From NCBI GenBank assembly GCA_964058845.1, contig CAXKVR010000924.1, positions 1 to 10,000 of the forward strand: a stretch of 10,000 nt of DNA, given 5' to 3'. Shown one piece after another: positions 1 to 5,225 of the stretch (its first letter is position 1; every line of letters begins with the position of its first letter). The position numbers and the translations under genes are program-made. The notes under the pieces are model-generated. The model saw nothing but the letters and a program-made list of their open reading frames with translations. It did not search any database and had not been told where the DNA came from. The stretch comes from Carex sylvatica. Taxonomy: Eukaryota > Streptophyta > Magnoliopsida > Poales > Cyperaceae.

Positions 1-121
1 CTTGGCTGTATCCGCTTAGTTTTCCACCGCTGGACTGTTTTCGGGTCATTTTTGCCTAATGCGTGCCCGCTTGCGCTTACTTTTTGCCCCGCTTGGCTGT
101 TTTCGGGCCATTTTTTCCCAA

Positions 122-274
122 CGCTTGGCCGAATCCGCTTAGTTTTCCCAACGCTTGGCTGCATCCGCTTAGTTTTCCACCGCTGGACTGTTTTCGGGCC
201 ATTTTTTCCCAACGCGTGCCCGCTTGCGCTTAGTTTTTGCCCCGCTGGGCTGTTTTCGGGCCATTTTTGCCCAA
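122..274 (+). repeat. Representative 153-bp satellite monomer (alpha-beta-gamma-delta-epsilon)
   Basis: This is one complete unit: alpha 122-151, beta 152-180, gamma 181-212, delta 213-242, epsilon 243-274. Alpha, beta and delta share CCGCTTAG or GCGCTTAG followed by TTTT. Gamma and epsilon share CTGTTTTCGGG followed by a YCATTTTT block. The order is therefore type A, A, B, A, B, which suggests that an ancestral unit of about 31 bp diverged into two types and was then amplified as a five-unit block. The monomer length is close to nucleosome-core length, but the sequence alone says nothing about function. Confidence 0.93.
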
Positions 275-467
275 CGCTTGGCCGAATCCGCTTAGTTTTC
301 CCAACGCTTGGCTGCATCCGCTTAGTTTTCCACCGCTGGACTGTTTTCGGGTCATTTTTTCCCAACGCGTGCCCGCTTGCGCTTAGTTTTTGCCCCGCTG
401 GGCTGTTTTCGGGCCATTTTTGCCCAACGCTTGGCCGAATCCGCTTAGTTTTCCCAACGCTTGGCTG

Positions 468-1149
468 GATCCGCTTAGTTTTCCACCGCTGGACTGTTTT
501 CGGGTCATTTTTTCCCAACGCGTGCCCGCTTGCGCTTACTTTTTGCCCCGCTTGGCTGTTTTCGGGCCAATTTTTCCCAACGCTTGGCCGAATCCGCTTA
601 GTTTTCCCAACGCTTGGCTGCATCCGCTTAGTTTTCCACCGCTGGACTGTTTTTGGGTCATTTTTTCCCAACGCGTGCCCGCTTGCGCTTAGTTTTGGCC
701 CCGCTGGGCTGTTTTCGGGCCAATTTTTCCCAACGCTTGGCCGAATCCGCTTAGTTTTCCCAACGCTTGGCTGCATCCGCTTAGTTTTCCACCGCTGGAC
801 TGTTTTCGGGTCATTTTTGCCCAACGCGTGCCCGCTTGCGCTTACTTTTTGCCCCACTGGGCTGTTTTCGGGCCATTTTTCCCCCACGCTTGGCCGAATC
901 CGCTTAGTTTTCCCAACGCTTGGCTGCATCCGCTTAGTTTTCCACCGCTGGACTGTTTTCGGGTCATTTTTTCCCAACGCGTGCCCGCTTGCGCTTAGTT
1001 TTTGCCCCGCTGGGCTGTTTTCGGGCCATTTTTGCCCAACGCTTGGCCGAATCCGCTTAGTTTTCCCAACGCTTGGCTGCATCCGCTTAGTTTTCCACCG
1101 CTGGACTGTTTTCGGGTCATTTTTTCCCAACGCGTGCCCGCTTGCGCTT
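468..1149 (+). repeat. 682-bp block, first copy (second copy 918 bp downstream)
   Basis: This block matches 1386-2067 at an offset of exactly 918 bp (six monomers). Shared rare variants include GGGCCAATTTTT at 564 and 1482, the T-for-C change CTGTTTTTGGG near 645 and 1563, GCCCCACTGGG at 851 and 1769, and the C-run CCCCCACG near 880 and 1798. I found one difference: C at 900 against G at 1818. The match fails on the left at 467 (G against C) and on the right at 1150 (TTAG against TTAC). This is a recent within-array copy. Confidence 0.85.
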
Positions 1150-1385
1150 AGTTTTTGCCCCGCTGGGCTGTTTTCGGGCCATTTTTGCCCAACGCTTGGC
1201 CGAATCCGCTTAGTTTTCCCAACGCTTGGCTGGATCCGCTTAGTTTTCCACCGCTGGACTGTTTTCGGGTCATTTTTGCCTAATGCGTGCCCGCTTGCGC
1301 TTACTTTTGGCCCCGCTGGGCTGTTTTCGGGCCATTTTTTCCCAACGCTTGGCCGAATCCGCTTAGTTTTCCCAACGCTTGGCTG

Positions 1386-2067
1386 CATCCGCTTAGTTTT
1401 CCACCGCTGGACTGTTTTCGGGTCATTTTTTCCCAACGCGTGCCCGCTTGCGCTTACTTTTTGCCCCGCTTGGCTGTTTTCGGGCCAATTTTTCCCAACG
1501 CTTGGCCGAATCCGCTTAGTTTTCCCAACGCTTGGCTGCATCCGCTTAGTTTTCCACCGCTGGACTGTTTTTGGGTCATTTTTTCCCAACGCGTGCCCGC
1601 TTGCGCTTAGTTTTGGCCCCGCTGGGCTGTTTTCGGGCCAATTTTTCCCAACGCTTGGCCGAATCCGCTTAGTTTTCCCAACGCTTGGCTGCATCCGCTT
1701 AGTTTTCCACCGCTGGACTGTTTTCGGGTCATTTTTGCCCAACGCGTGCCCGCTTGCGCTTACTTTTTGCCCCACTGGGCTGTTTTCGGGCCATTTTTCC
1801 CCCACGCTTGGCCGAATGCGCTTAGTTTTCCCAACGCTTGGCTGCATCCGCTTAGTTTTCCACCGCTGGACTGTTTTCGGGTCATTTTTTCCCAACGCGT
1901 GCCCGCTTGCGCTTAGTTTTTGCCCCGCTGGGCTGTTTTCGGGCCATTTTTGCCCAACGCTTGGCCGAATCCGCTTAGTTTTCCCAACGCTTGGCTGCAT
2001 CCGCTTAGTTTTCCACCGCTGGACTGTTTTCGGGTCATTTTTTCCCAACGCGTGCCCGCTTGCGCTT
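1386..2067 (+). repeat. 682-bp block, second copy
   Basis: Counterpart of 468-1149, with the same series of rare monomer variants in the same order. The only difference noted by eye is G at 1818. The corresponding base in the later large duplication (6182) is C, so the G is probably private to this copy. Confidence 0.85.
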
Positions 2068-2589
2068 ACTTTTTGCCCCGCTGGGCTGTTTTCGGGCCAT
2101 TTTTGCCCAACGCTTGGCTGTATCCGCTTAGTTTTCCACCGCTGGACTGTTTTCGGGTCATTTTTGCCTAATGCGTGCCCGCTTGCGCTTACTTTTTGCC
2201 CCGCTTGGCTGTTTTCGGGCCATTTTTTCCCAACGCTTGGCCGAATCCGCTTAGTTTTCCCAACGCTTGGCTGCATCCGCTTAGTTTTCCACCGCTGGAC
2301 TGTTTTCGGGTCATTTTTTCCCAACGCGTGCCCGCTTGCGCTTACTTTTTGCCCCGCTTGGCTGTTTTCGGGCCAATTTTTCCCAACGCTTGGCCGAATC
2401 CGCTTACTTTTTGCCCCGCTGGGCTGTTTTCGGGCCATTTTTCCCCAACGCTTGGCCGAATCCGCTTAGTTTTCCCAACGCTTGGCTGCATCCGCTTAGT
2501 TTTCCACCGCTGGACTGTTTTCGGGTCATTTTTTCCCAACGCTTGCCCGCTTGCGCTTAGTTTTTGCCCCGCTGGAGTGTTTTCGGGCC

Positions 2590-2597
2590 ATTTCGGG
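2590..2597. repeat. Left candidate target-site repeat ATTTCGGG of insert copy 1
   Basis: ATTTCGGG here is matched by ATTTCGGG at 3097-3104, at the far end of the insert. An alternative left repeat is TTTCGGG at 2581-2587. The satellite itself contains TTTTCGGG in gamma and epsilon, so part of the match is expected from the host sequence, as in a real target-site duplication. Equivalent pairs lie at 6954-6961/7459-7466 and 8481-8488/8988-8995. Confidence 0.5.
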
Positions 2598-2621
2598 CAC
2601 CAGCGAGGGCACCGACGGGGC

Positions 2622-2647
2622 CATGTACACCCATGGGCATGTACATG
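2622..2647. repeat. Inverted repeat CATGTACA / TGTACATG, insert copy 1
   Basis: Perfect 8-bp arms (2622-2629 and 2640-2647) enclose a 10-base centre that itself contains the palindrome CCCATGGG (2630-2637). It could form a hairpin in RNA or a small cruciform in DNA. The role is unknown. Confidence 0.8.
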
Positions 2648-2648
2648 A

Positions 2649-2678
2649 GGGGGCACCCCTTTTGAAAATCATGCCCCC
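2649..2678. repeat. Inverted repeat GGGGGCA / TGCCCCC, insert copy 1
   Basis: Seven-base arms at 2649-2655 and 2672-2678 flank a 16-base loop. The right arm overlaps the CCCC arm of the next palindrome, so the two hairpins would be mutually exclusive. The role is unknown. Confidence 0.7.
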
Positions 2679-2699
2679 CTATAGGGGAATATGCATTTT
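2665..2699. repeat. 35-bp imperfect palindrome centred on CCCCTATAGGGG, insert copy 1
   Basis: The core CCCCTATAGGGG (2676-2687) is a perfect 12-bp palindrome. Outside it, AAAATCAT (2665-2672) can pair with ATGCATTTT (2691-2699) if one base is bulged, leaving a short mismatched segment between. It is a plausible cruciform or hairpin former. The role is unknown. Confidence 0.75.
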
Positions 2700-2758
2700 G
2701 AGGCTCTAGCCACCCCAAGGGTTACCAACCTTGAAAATCCCCCATGTAAAATTCTCTC

Positions 2759-3100
2759 ATGTCAAAAATACAAAAAAATTTCAAAAAATCTGAAAAAATT
2801 TTAAAAATCCAAAAATTTTCAAAAAATCAAAAAAATTTCAAAATTTTCAAAAATTCAAAAAAAAATTCGAATTTTCAAAAAAATTTCAAAAATTCAAAAA
2901 AATTCAAAAATTCAAAAAAACTTCAAAATTTTCAAAAATTCCAAAAAACTTCAAAATTTTCAAAAAATTCAAAAAAATTTCGAATTTTCCAAAAAAATTT
3001 CAAAAATTCAAAAAAATTCAAAAATTCAAAAATTCAAAAAAACTTCAAATTTTTCAAAAATTTTCAAAAATTTCGAATTTTCCAAAATTTTCCAAAATTT
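2759..3100. repeat. Insert copy 1, tail: A-tract-rich low-complexity segment
   Basis: About 340 bp are composed almost only of runs of A and T joined by TTC, built from motifs such as TTCAAAAA and CAAAAATTT. A-tracts of 4-9 bases recur every 8-13 bp. The landmark TTCGAATTTTC occurs at 2866, 2979 and 3072, and the stretch starting at the first landmark is repeated from the second at 113 bp, so the tail has its own internal duplication. Apparent Lys/Phe/Asn-rich reading frames here are compositional. A curved, nucleosome-poor or matrix-attachment segment is possible, and so is the expanded A-rich tail of a retroposed element. Confidence 0.85.
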
Positions 3101-3104
3101 CGGG
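3097..3104. repeat. Right candidate target-site repeat ATTTCGGG of insert copy 1
   Basis: This is the right partner of 2590-2597. The satellite resumes here inside an epsilon subunit (CGGGTCATTTTTTCCCA) and goes on to alpha at 3119. The left flank also breaks inside epsilon, so the subunit order is kept across the insert. Confidence 0.5.
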
Positions 3105-3719
3105 TCATTTTTTCCCAGCGCTTGGCCGAATCCGCTTACTTTTTGCCCCGCTGGGCTGTTTTCGGGCCATTTTTAAGGCTCGCTTGCCCGATTCCGCTTA
3201 GTTTTCCCAACGCTTGGCTGCATCCGCTTAGTTTTCCACCGCTGGACTGTTTTCGGGTCATTTTTTCCCAACGCGTGCCCGCTTGCGCTTACTTTTTGCC
3301 CCGCTGGGCTGTTTTCGGGCCATTTTTCCCCAACGCTTGGCCGAATCCGCTTAGTTTTCCCAACGCTTGGCTGCATCCGCTTAGTTTTCCACCGCTGGAC
3401 TGTTTTCGGGTCATTTTTTCCCAACGCGTGCCCGCTTGCGCTTACTTTTTGCCCCGCTTGGCTGTTTTCGGGCCAATTTTTCCCAACGCTTGGCCGAATC
3501 CGCTTAGTTTTCCCAACGCTTGGCTGCATCCGCTTAGTTTTCCACCGCTGGACTGTTTTCGGGTCATTTTTTCCCAACGCCTGCCCGCTTGCGCTTAGTT
3601 TTTGCCCCGCTGGGCTGTTTTCGGGCCATTTTTTCCCAACGCTTGGCCGAATCCGCTTAGTTTTCCCAACGCTTGGCTGCATCCGCTTAGTTTTCCACCG
3701 CTGGACTGTTTTCGGGTCA

Positions 3720-4058
3720 TTTTTGCCCAACGCTTGGCCGAATCCGCTTAGTTTTTGCCCCGCTGGGCTGTTTTCGGGCCATTTTTCCCCAACGCTTGGC
3801 CGAATCCGCTTAGTTTTCCCAACGCTTGGCTGCATCCGCTTAGTTTTCCACCACAGGACTGTTTTCGGGTCATTTTTGCCGAACGCGTGCCCGCTTGCGC
3901 TTACTTTTTGCCCCGCTTGGCTGTTTTCGGGCCATTTTTTCCCAACGCTTGGCCGAATCCGCTTAGTTTTCCCAACGCTTGGCTGTATCCGCTTAGTTTT
4001 CCACCGCTGGACTGTTTTCGGGTCATTTTTTCCCAACGCGTGCCCGCTTGCGCTTACT
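3720..4058 (+). repeat. Block of about 340 bp duplicated within array 2, first copy
   Basis: It shares with 4331-4672 the alpha/delta hybrid, the CCACCACAGG variant (3848 and 4462) and the GGCTGTATCC beta variant (3981 and 4595). The offset is 611 bp before, and 614 bp after, a 3-bp length difference: GCCCCGCTGGGCTG near 3757 against GCCCGCTTGCCCGGCTG near 4368. G at 3881 is private to this copy. Confidence 0.75.
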
Positions 4059-4330
4059 TTTTGCCCCGCTTGGCTGTTTTCGGGCCATTTTTTCCCAACG
4101 CTTGGCCGAATCCGCTTAGTTTTCCCAACGCTTGGCTGTATCCGCTTAGTTCTCCACCGCTGGACTGTTTTCGGGTCATTTTTTCCCAACGCGTGCCCGC
4201 TTGCGCTTAGTTTTGCCCCGCTGGGCTGTTTTCGGGCCATTTTTTCCCAACGCTTGGCCGAATCCGCTTAGTTTTCCCAACGCTTGGCTACATCCGCTTA
4301 GTTTTCCACCGCTGGACTGTTTTCGGGTCA

Positions 4331-4672
4331 TTTTTGCCCAACGCTTGGCCGAATCCGCTTACTTTTTGCCCGCTTGCCCGGCTGTTTTCGGGCCATTTTT
4401 CCCCAACGCTTGGCCGAATCCGCTTAGTTTTCCCAACGCTTGGCTGCATCCGCTTAGTTTTCCACCACAGGACTGTTTTCGGGTCATTTTTGCCCAACGC
4501 GTGCCCGCTTGCGCTTACTTTTTGCCCCGCTTGGCTGTTTTCGGGCCATTTTTTCCCAACGCTTGGCCGAATCCGCTTAGTTTTCCCAACGCTTGGCTGT
4601 ATCCGCTTAGTTTTCCACCGCTGGACTGTTTTCGGGTCATTTTTTCCCAACGCGTGCCCGCTTGCGCTTAGT
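4331..4672 (+). repeat. Block of about 340 bp duplicated within array 2, second copy
   Basis: Partner of 3720-4058. It carries a 3-bp-longer rearranged epsilon start (GCCCGCTTGCCCGGCTG) that looks like a small patch of delta sequence transferred into epsilon. Confidence 0.75.
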
Positions 4673-5062
4673 TTTTGCCCCGCTGGGCTGTTTTCGGGCC
4701 ATTTTTTCCCAACGCTTGGCCGAATCCGCTTAGTTTTCCCAACGCTTGGCTGTATCCGCTTAGTTTTCCACCGCTGGACTGTTTTCGGGTCATTTTTTCC
4801 CAACGCTTGGCCGAATCCGCTTAGTTTTTGCCCCGTTGGGCTGTTTTCGGGCCATTTTTTCCCAGCGCTTGGCCGAATCCGCTTAGTTTTTGCCCCGCTG
4901 GGCTGTTTTCGGGCCATTTTTAACGCTCGCTTGCCCGATTCCGCTTAGTTTCTGCGTGGCAGCACCCGCGCTTCACTGATTTTCTCCCCGTTTTTTTTTG
5001 TTGGACTTCAAATTTCGAACTTCCAATTTTTTTTCCATACTCCAAATTTCATATTTTGAATA

Positions 5063-5091
5063 AATTTGAATTTTTTTTTTAATTTCAAATT
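5063..5091. repeat. A/T-rich inverted repeat in the unique spacer
   Basis: Eight-base arms AATTTGAA (5063-5070) and TTCAAATT (5084-5091) are separated by a 13-base T-rich loop. A/T composition makes chance matches likely. Confidence 0.5.
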
Positions 5092-5205
5092 CATCAATTT
5101 TATTTTTCGGGGCAGCCCCATGTGCTTCGGTGCTCTCATCTGAGAGTTTCCAACCAGCTTACTTGCGTATTAATGGGGTCAGAAGGCGAGCATGAATTAT
5201 ATCAG

Positions 5206-5225
5206 ACTTGGCTTGAAATCCAAGT
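5206..5225. repeat. Inverted repeat ACTTGG / CCAAGT at the spacer-array 3 boundary
   Basis: Six-base arms at 5206-5211 and 5220-5225 enclose the 8-base loop CTTGAAAT. The right arm ends exactly where satellite similarity starts (GGACTGTTTTCGGG at 5226), so the hairpin abuts the junction. Confidence 0.6.

Larger units (their letters stand above)
1..2593 (+). repeat. Satellite array 1: 153-bp monomers, about 16 units
   Basis: The stretch is a tandem array of a 153-bp monomer. A landmark CCACCGCTGGACTG recurs at 24, 177, 330, 483, 636, 789 and 942, always 153 bp apart. Each monomer divides into five subunits of 30, 29, 32, 30 and 32 bp, each starting with CG and carrying a T-run near its end. 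Monomers counted from the alpha subunit (CGCTTGGCCGAATCCGC) begin at 122 and every 153 bp up to 1958. The next unit (2111-2233, 123 bp) lacks alpha, 2234-2386 is full length, 2387-2448 is a 62-bp alpha/delta plus epsilon hybrid, and 2449-2593 is cut inside epsilon by the insert. Array homology starts before position 1. The hand-built consensus is about 55% GC. No genes, promoters or terminators were seen. A centromeric, pericentromeric or subtelomeric location is possible but not shown. Confidence 0.96.
2594..2758. repeat. Insert copy 1, head: non-satellite, palindrome-rich segment
   Basis: Satellite similarity stops after CGGGCCATTT at 2593. The next 165 bp share nothing with the monomer and recur at 6958-7122 and 8485-8649 with no difference that I could see. 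The head begins with G-rich GGGCACC-type motifs and then holds three inverted repeats between 2622 and 2699. The motif TTGAAAATC occurs twice (2662 and 2731). No reading frame of useful length is confined to it. A GGTTACCAACC at 2720-2730 only weakly resembles a Pol III B box. It is directly followed by the A-tract tail, and the two always occur together, so I treat them as one inserted unit of unknown class. Confidence 0.85.
3101..4951 (+). repeat. Satellite array 2: 153-bp monomers with several hybrid units
   Basis: It is the same satellite in the same orientation as array 1. It resumes mid-epsilon, runs through an alpha/delta hybrid at 3119, and then an unusual unit at 3175-3210 with GCTCGCTTGCCCGATTCCG before regular monomers start again (beta 3211, gamma 3240, delta 3272, epsilon 3302, alpha 3334). 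Further hybrids, in which alpha passes directly into the TTTTTGCCCC end of delta, occur near 3730, 4341 and 4803. A CCACCACAGG variant of the beta/gamma junction occurs at 3848 and 4462. Homology ends at CCGCTTAGTTT (4951), right after a second copy of the GCTCGCTTGCCCGATTCCG variant (4925). No gene was seen. Confidence 0.95.
4952..5225. other. Unique 274-bp spacer between satellite arrays 2 and 3
   Basis: This is the only single-copy, non-satellite sequence in the window. It has a short GC-rich start (GCGTGGCAGCACCCGCGC), an A/T-rich middle (about 4988-5108) with T-runs of 8-10, and a mixed-composition end. Inverted repeats seen: AATTTGAA/TTCAAATT at 5063-5070/5084-5091, GGGGCAGCCCC near 5109-5119, CTCTCATCTGAGAG near 5133-5146, and ACTTGG/CCAAGT at the right edge. 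No open frame or RNA gene is convincing. A phrase near 5213 (CTTGAAATCC) resembles the anticodon loop of a serine tRNA, but no D-arm or T-arm accompanies it. The spacer could be an unrelated insertion or a remnant of the pre-amplification locus. Confidence 0.8.

Noticed and set aside
122..274. CENP-B box in the monomer
   Set aside because: TTCG and CGGG occur, but not with the spacing and intermediate bases of the 17-bp box.
52..2469. An 805-codon + strand reading frame rich in Phe, Leu, Pro and Trp repeats
   Set aside because: It is the satellite read in a stop-free frame. It is open from the window edge, starts only at a TTG in this window, has no recognisable domain, and is broken by one-base deletions in the duplicate at 5229-6957.
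1..2593. CRISPR array
   Set aside because: The repeats are contiguous 153-bp units with related 29-32 bp subunits. There are no unique spacers alternating with a constant repeat.
2700..2740. Pol III internal promoter (B box) in the insert head
   Set aside because: GGTTACCAACC agrees with the B-box consensus only at its ends, and no A box was found at a suitable distance upstream.
2759..3598. A 279-codon ATG-started frame running from the A-tract tail into satellite, repeated at 8650
   Set aside because: The first half is pure compositional Lys/Asn/Phe from A-tracts and the second half is satellite. In copy 2 (7123) two lost A residues change the frame and end it after 146 codons.
3173..4240. 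Lysine-rich minus-strand frames (also 5972-6802, 7535-8329, 9064-9927) that look like disordered basic proteins
   Set aside because: They are the antisense of the same 51-codon satellite unit. Their ends follow array and insert borders, not gene signals.
4952..5225. Clean transposon insertion with terminal repeats
   Set aside because: No inverted termini or flanking target-site duplication could be found, and the satellite phase differs on the two sides.
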